In this document: piece by piece, positions 45,235-54,151 of the stretch
How the letters are laid out: the number at the start of each line of letters is the position of its first letter
Numbering within the stretch: the first letter of the stretch is position 1
DNA from: Ectobacillus sp042610425
Lineage (GTDB): Bacteria > Bacillota > Bacilli > Bacillales > Bacillaceae_G
Length of the DNA stretch: 64,000 nt
Direction of reading: 5' to 3'
NCBI RefSeq assembly: GCF_042610425.1
Contig: NZ_JBGJZM010000001.1
Location: forward strand, 1,612,001-1,676,000
Notes under the pieces: generated by a model
Told to the model about the DNA's origin: nothing
Databases searched by the model: none
Seen by the model: only the letters and a program-made list of their open reading frames with translations
Position numbers and translations under genes: made by a program

Positions 45235-46992
45235 ATGAATGTTGTAATTAGCACATTAAATGCAAAATATATCCATACAAATCTAGCCATTCGTTACATA
45301 AAAGCGTATGCGGCTCCCGAATACACGATTGAGCTTGCAGAATATACGATCAAAGACCCATCCATGAACATTGTCACGGATTTGTTTCGTCGTAAACCCG
45401 ATGTAATCGGATTCAGCTGCTATATATGGAATATTGAAGAAACGATTACTGTCATAAAAATGCTAAAGAAGATTAATCCGAAGCTTATTTTATTCGTCGG
45501 TGGTCCAGAAGTATCATACGATGTAAAAGAATGGCTGCAACGCGTACCTGAAATTGATTTTATTATTGTCGGTGAAGGTGAAGCAAGCGTTAAATCACTT
45601 CTATTTGAGATTGAAGGCAACCAAAAATATGAACAACTTGACGGCATTGCTTTCCTACAGAACGGAGATACTTTCATTTATAAACCGCAACTTCAAAAGC
45701 TGAATCTTAGTGAATTGCCATCACCATACCGCTTTAAGGAAGATCTTCCCCACCTAGGAAAACGAATTACCTACATCGAAACAAGCCGTGGATGCCCCTT
45801 TAACTGTCAATTTTGTTTGTCTTCTATTGAAGTAGGTGTCCGCTATTTTGATCGTGAGCGTATTAAAGACGATATTCGGTACCTAATGCAAAATGGGGCA
45901 CGTGTCGTAAAATTCGTAGACCGTACCTTTAACATTAGTCGTAGCTATGCGATGGAAATGTTTCAATTTCTTATTGATGAACACAAGCCAGGTACTGTTT
46001 TTCAATTTGAAATAACCGCTGATATTATGCGTCCTGAAGTCATTGAATTTTTAAATAAAGAAGCTCCGCCTGGTTTATTCCGCTTTGAAATAGGAGTTCA
46101 ATCCACAAATGATCAGACGAATGAGCTAGTAAAACGGCGTCAAAATTTTGAAAAGCTTACCCGCACAGTAATGATGGTCAAAGAAGGCAAAAAAATTGAC
46201 CAGCATCTCGATTTAATCGCAGGTTTACCAGAAGAAGATTACACATCTTTCAGAAAAACATTCAATGATGTGTTTTCCATGCGACCAGAAGAACTACAAC
46301 TTGGCTTTTTAAAGATGCTCCGTGGTACCGGCCTTCGCCTACGTGCAAGCGATCATGATTATATTTATATGGAACAAGCACCCTACGAAATTCTAGGCAA
46401 TAACGTTCTTCCTTTTGAAGATATTATTCGAATTAAACAAGTCGAAGATGTGCTTGAAAAATATTGGAATGATCATCGAATGAACAATACGATTGAATAT
46501 GTTGTCTCAGCTGTTTTCTCATCTCCTTTTGACTTTTTTCAAGAATTCGGTAGTTACTGGGATGAAAGAGGATGGTCTCGTATCGGTCATCAGCTCGAAG
46601 ATTTATTTACACGGCTCTATGACTTTTTAGAGATGAAACAAGTTACACAATTATCAACTGTAAAGGGATTCATGAAGATCGACTACTTGCGAAGTCACAA
46701 ATATAAACCTCGGAAGCCGTGGTGGGAAGAACGTGTTAGTAAGGAACAACTAGCTGTTCTATACGAGGAGATTGCAGCGCAGCCCCATCTATTGGGAGAG
46801 GACTTTGCATCTATTGACTTGTCTGAAAAAGACTTATATAAACATACTGTACTGGAATTTATCTCCTTTGATTATCTAACATTTTTGCAAACGGGAACGA
46901 TTGTGTCAGAACCTTCCATCATTCTCGCGTATTACAATCCAAAAACTTTACAATGCGAGATATACAGTATGAAGCACGATTTGATTATTTGA
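45235..46992 (+). CDS. B12-binding-domain radical SAM protein (DUF4080 type)
   Basis: A 585-residue protein with an N-terminal cobalamin-binding-like domain (VIGFSCYIWNIEETI, LFVGGPEVSYD, FIIVGEGEASVK) and a radical SAM domain whose cluster motif is SRGCPFNCQFCLSS (CxxxCxxC). The C-terminal 200 residues match DUF4080. Relatives are widespread in Firmicutes and uncharacterised; methyl transfer or RNA modification is possible. GAGGGTAG precedes the ATG. Monocistronic with its own terminator. Confidence 0.88.
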   Translation: MNVVISTLNAKYIHTNLAIRYIKAYAAPEYTIELAEYTIKDPSMNIVTDLFRRKPDVIGFSCYIWNIEETITVIKMLKKINPKLILFVGGPEVSYDVKEWLQRVPEIDFIIVGEGEASVKSLLFEIEGNQKYEQLDGIAFLQNGDTFIYKPQLQKLNLSELPSPYRFKEDLPHLGKRITYIETSRGCPFNCQFCLSSIEVGVRYFDRERIKDDIRYLMQNGARVVKFVDRTFNISRSYAMEMFQFLIDEHKPGTVFQFEITADIMRPEVIEFLNKEAPPGLFRFEIGVQSTNDQTNELVKRRQNFEKLTRTVMMVKEGKKIDQHLDLIAGLPEEDYTSFRKTFNDVFSMRPEELQLGFLKMLRGTGLRLRASDHDYIYMEQAPYEILGNNVLPFEDIIRIKQVEDVLEKYWNDHRMNNTIEYVVSAVFSSPFDFFQEFGSYWDERGWSRIGHQLEDLFTRLYDFLEMKQVTQLSTVKGFMKIDYLRSHKYKPRKPWWEERVSKEQLAVLYEEIAAQPHLLGEDFASIDLSEKDLYKHTVLEFISFDYLTFLQTGTIVSEPSIILAYYNPKTLQCEIYSMKHDLII

Positions 46993-46996
46993 TAGC

Positions 46997-47026
46997 AAAA
47001 AGAGGCATACTATTGCCTCTTTTTTT
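46997..47026. terminator. Terminator after the radical SAM gene
   Basis: AAAAAGAGGCA and TGCCTCTTTTT form a stem with a six-base loop and a seven-base T run. It overlaps the last codon region of a convergent 48-residue gene and may serve both. Confidence 0.85.
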
Positions 47027-47171
47027 ACGATTGTCCACCTTTTTTTGAATTTCGATTTGCATATTTTGCACTCTCTTCCTTCGAAAATGCTGCAAATTCA
47101 TCCTTTGGCATACTTTCCTTTGGCGTAGAATTATTACTAGCAGCTGCTAGCCCTGCATTCTTTCGCTTCAT
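47025..47171 (-). CDS. Small hydrophilic protein, 48 residues
   Basis: A frame too short for most ORF lists: MKRKNAGLAAASNNSTPKES, then MPKDEFAAFSKEESAKYANR and a lysine-rich end. GAGGTGATAAG precedes the ATG with ideal spacing. The composition (Lys, Ala, Ser, Asn, no Cys or Trp) is like small spore-associated proteins, but I recognise no family. Confidence 0.6.
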   Translation of the reverse strand: MKRKNAGLAAASNNSTPKESMPKDEFAAFSKEESAKYANRNSKKGGQS

Positions 47172-47320
47172 CTTATCACCTCATTTTGATTAGTATGTAA
47201 CGAACTGTAACATATAAAAATGGTAATTATTAACGTATCATCCGATGCAACAATTATAAAAAATCTGTTCAAACTATGAAGAAAGCAATCCATCCTTCGG
47301 GATATAAAGGAGATCTGTAT

Positions 47321-47698
47321 ATGGATGATAAGAACAAAGAAGCCTCCCCTATATTAGATGAAACGTTACCACATCAAATGAACTTTCCCTCTTTTAAAGG
47401 TACGGGAATGAAGATGGAGCCGCCATTTGTGAATGAGCATGGTGTCATTATTGGAGATAGTCGGTATAACTCAGAAAACAGTCCCTTGAATAATTGGAGC
47501 ACCGATGTAGATCCTGCTATTATGGCCGGGGATCAGTGGGTCCACCCTACAAATGATATCGGTTGGACCTCACGGGAAAACCAAGAAATTCTAGAAGAGA
47601 AAAAAAGGAAGGAAACCGAAGCTTCACCTTCCATAAATAAGGAAAACAAACCGGATACAGATGCATTTATGCATCCTCAATTTGGTATCAACGATTAA
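47321..47698 (+). CDS. DUF3905-like protein
   Basis: A 125-residue hydrophilic protein. LPHQMNFPSFKGTGMKMEPP, NEHGVIIGDSRY, and AIMAGDQWVHPTNDIGWTS match, from memory, the DUF3905 family of spore-forming Bacillales. Function is unknown; restriction to spore formers suggests a spore role. AAAGGAGAT precedes the ATG at 47321, so 15 upstream in-frame codons are left out. Confidence 0.75.
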   Translation: MDDKNKEASPILDETLPHQMNFPSFKGTGMKMEPPFVNEHGVIIGDSRYNSENSPLNNWSTDVDPAIMAGDQWVHPTNDIGWTSRENQEILEEKKRKETEASPSINKENKPDTDAFMHPQFGIND

Positions 47699-47710
47699 AA
47701 AAGCGAGAAA

Positions 47711-47744
47711 AGCTCCTACGGCCTTTGTCCCAACCGTAGGAGCT
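47711..47744 (-). terminator. phaC terminator
   Basis: AGCTCCTACGG pairs with CCGTAGGAGCT around a 12-base loop and is followed on the minus strand by TTTTC, about 20 bases past the phaC stop. Confidence 0.75.
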
Positions 47745-47762
47745 AAACATTTCTATAGAAAA

Positions 47763-48848
47763 TTAGTTAGAACGTTCTTCCAACCAATCACCAATAGTTG
47801 GATAGGTTTGTTTAATAGCAGTTGGACCATACACAATACTCATATGTCCTGTTGGGATACAAACATACTGTGCATCCGTGCTTGAAATATGTTGATTAAG
47901 TGCTTCCACTTGGCACGGCAATGCAATATGATCTCGTTTTCCAGATATATTCAACACATTTGCTTTTATATTTTCTAACTGCACTTGTTGTCCTCTAATT
48001 TGCAGTTCACCTTTTACGAGTTTATTCTGCTGATAAAAATCTCGAATCCATTGACGATATGCTTCGCCTGGAAACGGAATTCCATCGCCAACCCATCGTT
48101 GTACCAGCTTCCAGCTCTGTACAAATTTCTCATTATCCGAACGATCCAAAAGTGCTACATAAGGTCCTGTGAAATTTGTAAGCGGCTTTAACATTTTATT
48201 TCCAAAGTCAATCATTTCAGGAGGAATATTTCCATACGTATCGACTGCTTTATCTAAATTGAAATATCGTTCATCTAATAGTGGGCCATATAATCCTGTA
48301 TCAGAAAAATCAAACGGACTTGTTAGAAAAATAATGTTTCGGATAGGAACTTGAGGATGAAGTGCTGCATAAATAGATGTTAACGTTCCTCCCATGCAAT
48401 AGCCCAGCAATGAAATTTCATCCGCACCAGAAACACGAAGAACCTTCTTAACAGCCTTTGCAATGTAATCCAATACAAAATCATCGAATTTCAACACACT
48501 ATCTTCTGGTCCAAACGTACCCCAATCAAGTAAATATACATCGTGTCCACGTTCTACTAAATATTCAACTAGGCTATTCCCGGGAGTTAAATCAAGAATA
48601 AATGGTTTATTAATAAGGGCATAAATCAACAGGATTGGAACCTTCTTCGTTTCATTATGGTTAGAAACATAGCGATATAATTTACTTTTGTTTTTTGTCC
48701 AGATTACTTCTTTCGGTGTTTGACCAACCTGTGGATCTGGCTCACGCCAAAGAACGTCATTTGCACGCTTTACTCGATTATAAGTATTTCGGAATTCTTT
48801 CGGCAAGTATTCCCATTGCTTTTCCCATTCTTCCTTAACTGATACCAT
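47763..48848 (-). CDS. phaC: Class III/IV polyhydroxyalkanoate synthase subunit PhaC
   Basis: A 361-residue alpha/beta-hydrolase that polymerises hydroxyacyl-CoA to PHA on granules, with PhaR. The lipase-like box is LLGYCMGGTLTSIYA with the catalytic cysteine; the aspartate is in NISGKRDHIA and the histidine in IPTGHMSIVYG. Size matches the short Bacillus (class IV) synthase. AAGGGGG precedes the ATG. Last gene of phaR-phaB-phaC. Confidence 0.96.
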   Translation of the reverse strand: MVSVKEEWEKQWEYLPKEFRNTYNRVKRANDVLWREPDPQVGQTPKEVIWTKNKSKLYRYVSNHNETKKVPILLIYALINKPFILDLTPGNSLVEYLVERGHDVYLLDWGTFGPEDSVLKFDDFVLDYIAKAVKKVLRVSGADEISLLGYCMGGTLTSIYAALHPQVPIRNIIFLTSPFDFSDTGLYGPLLDERYFNLDKAVDTYGNIPPEMIDFGNKMLKPLTNFTGPYVALLDRSDNEKFVQSWKLVQRWVGDGIPFPGEAYRQWIRDFYQQNKLVKGELQIRGQQVQLENIKANVLNISGKRDHIALPCQVEALNQHISSTDAQYVCIPTGHMSIVYGPTAIKQTYPTIGDWLEERSN

Positions 48849-48926
48849 ACTTTATTTCCCCCTTTTTCAAAAGAAGTGCACGAATCACATGCACCTCTTC
48901 AAGATTCAATCTGTTACGTCTCTGCC

Positions 48927-49670
48927 TTACATGTATAAACCGCCATTAATATTAAGCTGCTGTCCAGTAACATATGCACCGTTTTTACATAAATAAAGCA
49001 CACCTTGTGCAATTTCGTTGGGTAGACCGAATCGTTTTTTGGGTATTTTTGCTACAATTTGATCACGAACAGACTCAGGTACTTCTGCTACCATATCTGT
49101 ATCAATAAATCCCGGGCAAATTGCATTAACCGTTACATTGGTTTTTGCAAGTTCTAATGCCAATGACTTTGTGAATCCAATCAAACCTGCCTTTGCTGCA
49201 GAATAATTTGTCTGACCGAAACCACCAGCCTGTCCAATGATGGAGGAAATATTAATAATTCTACCAGCCTCCGATTGTGTTATGTACGGGAGAATCGCAC
49301 TTGAGGTATTGAAAACGCTATTTAGATTCACATCAATTACACGTTCCCAATCTTCTCTATTCAACTTTTTAAAAGTACGATCTCTTGTAATCCCTGCATT
49401 GTTTACAAGTATATCTAGCTGCCCAAATGTTTCAACTGCAAAAGCTATAAGCTGGTTCGCTTCGTCCACTTTTGAAACGTCTGCTTGTATAGCTACCGCT
49501 TCGTTTCCTTCATCTACTATAGATTTAACAAGAGCTTCAGCAGCATCTTTACTGCTATTGTAGTTAATAACAACCTTTGCTCCTTCACTTGCAAGCGCTC
49601 TCGAAATTGCCTCACCTATTCCCTTTGCTCCCCCTGTTACAATAGCTACTTTGCCTTCTAAATGTTTCAT
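48927..49670 (-). CDS. phaB: Acetoacetyl-CoA reductase
   Basis: A 247-residue short-chain dehydrogenase that makes (R)-3-hydroxybutyryl-CoA for PhaC. The cofactor motif is VTGGAKGIGEAISRAL, followed by ILVNNAGITRD and the active-site YSAAKAGLIG with the Tyr and Lys. It is similar to FabG, but its place between phaR and phaC fixes the role. The ATG at 49670 has AAAGGGG at proper distance. Confidence 0.93.
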   Translation of the reverse strand: MKHLEGKVAIVTGGAKGIGEAISRALASEGAKVVINYNSSKDAAEALVKSIVDEGNEAVAIQADVSKVDEANQLIAFAVETFGQLDILVNNAGITRDRTFKKLNREDWERVIDVNLNSVFNTSSAILPYITQSEAGRIINISSIIGQAGGFGQTNYSAAKAGLIGFTKSLALELAKTNVTVNAICPGFIDTDMVAEVPESVRDQIVAKIPKKRFGLPNEIAQGVLYLCKNGAYVTGQQLNINGGLYM

Positions 49671-49705
49671 ATTCATTCCCCTTTCTATATCTCTTAGTAT
49701 ATTTA

Positions 49706-50143
49706 TTATTTTGTCTCTGGTACGTGAGATTCTTGTTTACTTGCCAATAGCTCAACTACTTTATCAAGTTTTGCTTCTAACGAACGTATATCACTTTTCA
49801 ACTTTGTTAAATCACGCTTAGTAGAAGAAGATTGTTCAAAGACTTCTATTTTTTCTTCTAAAAGCTCTTCCATGTTATCAACTTTATTTTCCAAGTTCAC
49901 AACAAGTGTAGCTACTCTAGCGATATCATCCTGTGTTGGAAGATTTACCTTTTCTAAATATCCCTTTGTCATATCATTCATTACTTTTTGATAAAACAAA
50001 TTTACATCCAACACGCTGCCCATCCAAGCTGAATATTCCTCTGACTTAATAGTTTCATTCATCGACTTTCCCCAAAGTCTCTCTGTTTGCTCATACGCAT
50101 CTTTCCACGTTTTCAGCGGATCGAACTTTTGATCAGCCATCAT
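49706..50143 (-). CDS. phaR: Polyhydroxyalkanoate synthase subunit PhaR
   Basis: A 145-residue helical protein that partners PhaC in the Bacillus-type synthase. The start FDPLKTWKDAYEQTERLWGK and the coiled-coil C-terminal third (about residues 90-135) match PhaR of B. megaterium (now Priestia). AAAGGGG precedes tandem ATG codons. It is divergent from phaQ. Confidence 0.93.
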   Translation of the reverse strand: MMADQKFDPLKTWKDAYEQTERLWGKSMNETIKSEEYSAWMGSVLDVNLFYQKVMNDMTKGYLEKVNLPTQDDIARVATLVVNLENKVDNMEELLEEKIEVFEQSSSTKRDLTKLKSDIRSLEAKLDKVVELLASKQESHVPETK

Positions 50144-50318
50144 CCCTACACCCCTTTGCCCACATATTTAAAAACAATACATTGTTTTCTTTATTTTCCA
50201 ACATTTTATAGAAGTAGGCAAGAACTTTTTACAAATAAAAACATTTTTGTTGACTATTCTCACATCTAAGTGTAAATTACACATATGGATACTCACAAGT
50301 TAGCCTGAGGTGATAATC

Positions 50319-50756
50319 TTGCAAAGTAAAGATCAAAATCAAGCTGGGCAACCAGAAGAACGTTCGTCCATGCATCTGAATGCAATGCCGAAAAATTTTC
50401 TCGTTCCCTTCTTGCTTCTTTGTTTAAAAAGTTGGAGCTTACACGGGTACAAACTCATACAGATGTTGGTGGATTTAGGATTTCCCTCTATTGATCAAGG
50501 CAATGTGTATCGAACATTGCGTAAATTGGAAAAGGAAAATCTCATCTCCTCCACATGGGACACTAGTGAAGATGGCCCTGCTAAGCGAATCTATTCCATA
50601 ACAAAATATGGAGAAACCTATTTGGAAACGTGCGCCTCCTCCTTCTTGCAATATCAGCATATGTTGCGAACGTTTTTCCAACTGTACACGAACGCATTTT
50701 TCCCGTTTCCGTCACCATGGGAAACAGAAAAATCCGACGGTGATTCTGCAGAATAA
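50319..50756 (+). CDS. phaQ: PHB-responsive PadR-type repressor PhaQ
   Basis: A 145-residue PadR-family winged-helix protein. KNFLVPFLLLCLKSWSLHGY, DQGNVYRTLRKLEKENLI and SEDGPAKRIYSITKYG match PhaQ, which represses itself and phaP and is released by PHB. I take the TTG at 50319, five bases after GAGGTGA. It sits between the divergent phaR and phaP, 36 bases before phaP. Confidence 0.88.
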   Translation: MQSKDQNQAGQPEERSSMHLNAMPKNFLVPFLLLCLKSWSLHGYKLIQMLVDLGFPSIDQGNVYRTLRKLEKENLISSTWDTSEDGPAKRIYSITKYGETYLETCASSFLQYQHMLRTFFQLYTNAFFPFPSPWETEKSDGDSAE

Positions 50757-50795
50757 TCTGCATTCACACATATGAAAATTTTAGGAGGAATAAAC

Positions 50796-51317
50796 ATGGA
50801 ACTAAAGCCTAATGAATTGGTAGAAGCATTCTGGAACAATTGGTCACATTCTCTGTCTTTGCTAACTTCAGCTGGAAAACAGGTGGAACAAATTACAGTA
50901 GATAGCTTGAAACAGCAACAAGAAGTATTTGAAAAAATAAGAGAAAGCGTAGACACTGTAGAACAAGAATGGAAACAAAACCTGGCACAACTACAAACGC
51001 AATATGTTGATTATGTAAAAGGATTTGTTGGTGCTACTTACGCTGAGCAAGTACAACAATGGCAAGAAAAATGGACGGAATTATCCGATCAAGTACAAAA
51101 CATCACGTTAGCTCCTGCAAAAACTTCTCTGTCTCTACTCTCACAAACAAGTGGTCAATTTGAAGAAATCTATACAAATTGGATTGCACAACAACAACAA
51201 CAACGCGAAGCTGCGCAAGAACAAATTGAAGGCTTTTTAAAAGATCTTCAAGCAAAGCAAGTAGAAGCAGCAAAAAAATTCGAAGAGCAAGCAAACAAGT
51301 TATACACTACTGTTTAA
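50796..51317 (+). CDS. phaP: Phasin PhaP
   Basis: A 173-residue helical, glutamine-rich protein that coats PHA granules. WNNWSHSLSLLTSAGKQVEQ near the start and the QQQQQREAAQEQIEGFL heptad region are typical of the Bacillus phasin. TTAGGAGGAA precedes the ATG at 50796. Likely transcribed from phaQ and from its own promoter under PhaQ control. Confidence 0.92.
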   Translation: MELKPNELVEAFWNNWSHSLSLLTSAGKQVEQITVDSLKQQQEVFEKIRESVDTVEQEWKQNLAQLQTQYVDYVKGFVGATYAEQVQQWQEKWTELSDQVQNITLAPAKTSLSLLSQTSGQFEEIYTNWIAQQQQQREAAQEQIEGFLKDLQAKQVEAAKKFEEQANKLYTTV

Positions 51318-51418
51318 GCAGAAAAATATCGGTACGTACTCATATTACTCGTCTGAACCGTAAACCATACTCATCCTTACCGCCTACATTTTTCTGCAAT
51401 TTGAAAAAGGAGGATGAC

Positions 51419-51862
51419 ATGAACCTTCTAGAGCAATCTAAGCTCGTTCCTGATGTTCGTTACGATGATATTACGATAGGTGATAAAGCTACATTTACCA
51501 AATCAATAACAGACGATGTAATCCAATCATTTGCAACCTTTACCGGTGATGTTAATCCAATTCACTTAGATAAAGAATTTGCATCAACAACAATGTTTCA
51601 ACAAAGAATTGCACATGGTATGCTTGTAGCCAGTTTTATCTCTACGGTACTTGGTACCAAGTTACCTGGAAAAAATACGATTTATCTATCCCAGCAGGTC
51701 AGCTTTAAAGCTCCGGTTTCGATAGGAGATACCATTTCTGTTGTGGCAGAAGTAATAAAAAAACGCGATGATAAAAAAATAATTACATTGCAAACGAATG
51801 TGTACAATCAGCATAATGAAATTGTAGTCGAGGGAATAGCAGCGATTATGAAGATGGAGTAG
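51419..51862 (+). CDS. phaJ: (R)-specific enoyl-CoA hydratase PhaJ
   Basis: A 147-residue MaoC-type hot-dog-fold hydratase. The catalytic motif FTGDVNPIHLDKEFA holds the Asp and His, and RIAHGMLVASF follows. It would feed (R)-3-hydroxyacyl-CoA from fatty acid oxidation into the PHA synthase. AAAGGAGGA precedes the ATG. It lies about 100 bases after phaP on the same strand. Confidence 0.9.
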   Translation: MNLLEQSKLVPDVRYDDITIGDKATFTKSITDDVIQSFATFTGDVNPIHLDKEFASTTMFQQRIAHGMLVASFISTVLGTKLPGKNTIYLSQQVSFKAPVSIGDTISVVAEVIKKRDDKKIITLQTNVYNQHNEIVVEGIAAIMKME

Positions 51863-51992
51863 CTACAGCTGCTCCTTTTTTTATGTCCAACAACTTACAT
51901 CTTCCCCTATTACTTCCGCGTATGATACCGACTAAAACACAAATGCTAGGTATACCAGCACATGCTGGAATGGATAAAAAGGAGAATTTAAT

Positions 51993-52178
51993 ATGACAAC
52001 TACAAATAAACTTCTCGTCCCTGGGTCTGCTCAAGTGCTAGATCAATTTAAATACGAAATTGCCAGTGAATTTGGAGTTACATTAGGATCCGATACGACT
52101 TCACGGTCGAATGGTTCAGTTGGCGGAGAAATTACGAAACGATTAGTAGCAATGGCACAAAAACAAATAAAGGGATAA
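51993..52178 (+). CDS. Alpha/beta-type small acid-soluble spore protein
   Basis: A 61-residue DNA-binding spore protein. LDQFKYEIASEFGVTLG, with the GPR protease site between Glu and Phe in SEFGV, and VGGEITKRLVAMAQKQI near the C-terminus match the SspA/B/F family. AAAGGAG precedes the ATG. Expression is expected in the forespore under sigma G. The TTTATAC-like -10 is not clearly seen. Confidence 0.95.
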   Translation: MTTTNKLLVPGSAQVLDQFKYEIASEFGVTLGSDTTSRSNGSVGGEITKRLVAMAQKQIKG

Positions 52179-52200
52179 ACCTCATATATAGAAATGGCTA

Positions 52201-52223
52201 TGCGGACAGTTATACTGTCCGCA
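52201..52223 (+). terminator. Hairpin after the spore protein gene
   Basis: TGCGGACAG and CTGTCCGCA form a nine-base GC-rich stem with a five-base loop, 22 bases beyond the stop codon. The following sequence is AT-rich but lacks a clean T run. Confidence 0.6.
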
Positions 52224-52266
52224 AATAAACGTAAGAATAGAAAAAAATCACTGTGTATGCAGTGAT

Positions 52267-52578
52267 TTAATACGATTGTATGACAACTTTTATTAAGGAA
52301 TTTATTTCACCTTTTTCTTTGCCTTGGAGAAATCTCTCTTCCATTCTTTTTCTTCCAATAATATCATTTGTATGTAAAATGATTTCATTTGCATACAACC
52401 CTTCTTTACAAAAAACTTCGACAAAATCTAGTCCCGTTTGCTTACGAAATCCCATATTATAATCAAGCGACAGTATTTGAACCGCATTTGTTCGAACGAG
52501 ATGAAGAGCCTCCTCAATAGATTCTGCCAGGATAAATCCGTATGGTGCAGGGCGTTGATCATCCATAAATATATTCAT
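52267..52578 (-). CDS. cREC-type receiver-like domain protein
   Basis: A 103-residue protein of the cyclic-phosphate-processing receiver (cREC) family: IFMDDQRPAPYGF at the start, VQILSLDYNMGFRKQTGLDF in the middle, and IILHTND. The acidic pocket is that of receiver domains, but the family is proposed to handle cyclic phosphates. Function is untested here. I take the ATG at 52578; the GTG three codons earlier is possible and neither has a strong ribosome-binding site. Confidence 0.7.
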   Translation of the reverse strand: MNIFMDDQRPAPYGFILAESIEEALHLVRTNAVQILSLDYNMGFRKQTGLDFVEVFCKEGLYANEIILHTNDIIGRKRMEERFLQGKEKGEINSLIKVVIQSY

Positions 52579-52739
52579 TTCAATCACTCACAATCATACT
52601 TTTTCAAAAAGCGAAATGTACCTAATAATAGGATAGACCAATCAAATAGTAACATCCGCTTTTAATTTTTCTTTTGTTACCCCCTGTATCCTTTTTCCCC
52701 GAGCGAGCGCAATTTGAACCATATCTTCCTATTCCTAAG

Positions 52740-52777
52740 TAAGACCACTGAAAATAGTATTATTTTCAGTGGTCTTA
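52740..52777. repeat. Inverted repeat with 17-base perfect stem
   Basis: TAAGACCACTGAAAATA and its complement flank a GTAT loop, 22 bases beyond the end of the pilus operon on the minus strand. It has no flanking T run. It probably ends the long pilus transcript or protects its 3' end. Confidence 0.6.
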
Positions 52778-52799
52778 CAATTTGCAGGATGCCCGTTTC

Positions 52800-53558
52800 T
52801 TATTTACATTGCTGGGGCTCTACAGGATTACTGCGGTTTTTGCATAGTGGTGGAAGCTGGATGCTTGGCACTCCTTGCTCTAAGTCCTTCATAGATGGCA
52901 TATAATATACTGCTATCTGCAAAATACAATGATAAGGTGTGATCTTCGTGTTTGGTTGCGTAACTTCATCTCGCCCTTGAAACGCTATACCTTGTACATA
53001 TGTTATGCGTTGCATCCCTTCCAATTCCTTTAAAAACGATTGTAGCTGTTCATATACATTATATTGTACGTCTATATTTAGTGTAATAGGTACAGGCGCA
53101 CTCGTTGCTTGTTTCTGATTAGTAGACGCTTGTGTCGCCGTGTTATTTGTTTGGTTTGTCGTACTTTGCGTTGTAGTAGTTCCTGTAGCCCCATTTGTGT
53201 TTGTAGAATTAGCTGTTCCATTCGTTTGAGCCGTTTCTTGCAGGGTAATATTTCGAATCGTAACCCCCGAAATTCCCTCCGCCTTTGTTAACTCTAGCAT
53301 ATATTCATCCACAAGCGGCTTCACAGGAAGCTGCTTTAGTACGAAATCACTCGTTCCATTACTTACTTTATCCGTCTGCCCAGGCTGCACAACTCTTGCT
53401 AGAAGGAGCTGTTCCGTTTTTAATTGTTGCTCCGTTTGTGTCACCTTTAATTCAGCTGGTTTAATCCAAACAAAATACACCAATAGATAGGATCCCATTA
53501 TAATCAGGAGACTGAGTAAGAAAATGGTGAGTTGTTTTCTGGAAAAATGAAAATTCAT
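52800..53558 (-). CDS. pilO: Type IV pilus inner-membrane protein PilO-like
   Basis: A 252-residue bitopic protein. One helix (about residues 8-30) is followed by a coiled segment, a low-complexity Thr/Asn/Gln-rich linker (about 110-150) and a ferredoxin-like C-terminal domain (NIDVQYNVYEQLQSFLKELE). This is the layout of PilO. It follows PilN with an ATGA overlap. The Thr/Asn linker is unusual for PilO. Last gene of the operon. Confidence 0.75.
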   Translation of the reverse strand: MNFHFSRKQLTIFLLSLLIIMGSYLLVYFVWIKPAELKVTQTEQQLKTEQLLLARVVQPGQTDKVSNGTSDFVLKQLPVKPLVDEYMLELTKAEGISGVTIRNITLQETAQTNGTANSTNTNGATGTTTTQSTTNQTNNTATQASTNQKQATSAPVPITLNIDVQYNVYEQLQSFLKELEGMQRITYVQGIAFQGRDEVTQPNTKITPYHCILQIAVYYMPSMKDLEQGVPSIQLPPLCKNRSNPVEPQQCK

Positions 53559-54148
53559 TGTTTCCCCTCCTTCTCCAGCTCCTTTACTTTGTCTTTATTG
53601 ACGACAAGTACATACTGCGCGATATAACGAGGTGTTGGATTGCTAGTTACCTGCTGATTTTGACTTTGAACATCCTGTGCCTTTATAGAAGATAGCTTTG
53701 CCTCTTGAATCCATGGCTCGCTTCCTAATCGGCTAAAGTAGTAGGCAGCTGCTTGCTTATCATCAAACCGTATTTCAGTGGTTATCGTATTGGGATCCTT
53801 ATATACAAACGATACGAACACACCCCTCCCTGGAAGGAAGCTCGTCATTTTTATAAGTACAGGAAGCAATTTTATCTGGCCATCCGCTAACGCTTTTGCT
53901 GATTTTTCTAAATCTGCTCCTGTTACAGTACTCGTTGTGGATGCGGCTGTCTTTTGCTGCGTCTCAACCTTTACTTTAGCGACTGCCAGTTGCTTACTCA
54001 AATCAGTTGTTTGCGAGTTAATTTGTTGCATTTTTACATAGGTTGCAGCTCCCAGGCCGAGAAATACGATACTTAGTATTAGAATCAGTATACGAGATGA
54101 AGAACCTTCCTTCTGCTGCTTTGGGAGCAAGTTAATATTGGCTACCAT
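53555..54148 (-). CDS. pilN: Type IV pilus assembly protein PilN-like
   Basis: A 197-residue bitopic protein. The cytoplasmic N-terminus NINLLPKQQ is the conserved PilN motif that binds PilM; a helix (about 20-38) and a coiled coil follow, then a small extracytoplasmic domain. GGAG precedes the ATG. It is three bases from the PilM gene and overlaps PilO. Confidence 0.82.
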   Translation of the reverse strand: MVANINLLPKQQKEGSSSRILILILSIVFLGLGAATYVKMQQINSQTTDLSKQLAVAKVKVETQQKTAASTTSTVTGADLEKSAKALADGQIKLLPVLIKMTSFLPGRGVFVSFVYKDPNTITTEIRFDDKQAAAYYFSRLGSEPWIQEAKLSSIKAQDVQSQNQQVTSNPTPRYIAQYVLVVNKDKVKELEKEGKQ

Positions 54149-54151
54149 AAG

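Noticed and set aside
53100..53235. Tandem DNA repeat or CRISPR-like array in pilO
   Set aside because: It is a Thr/Asn/Gln-coding low-complexity stretch without regular spacers.
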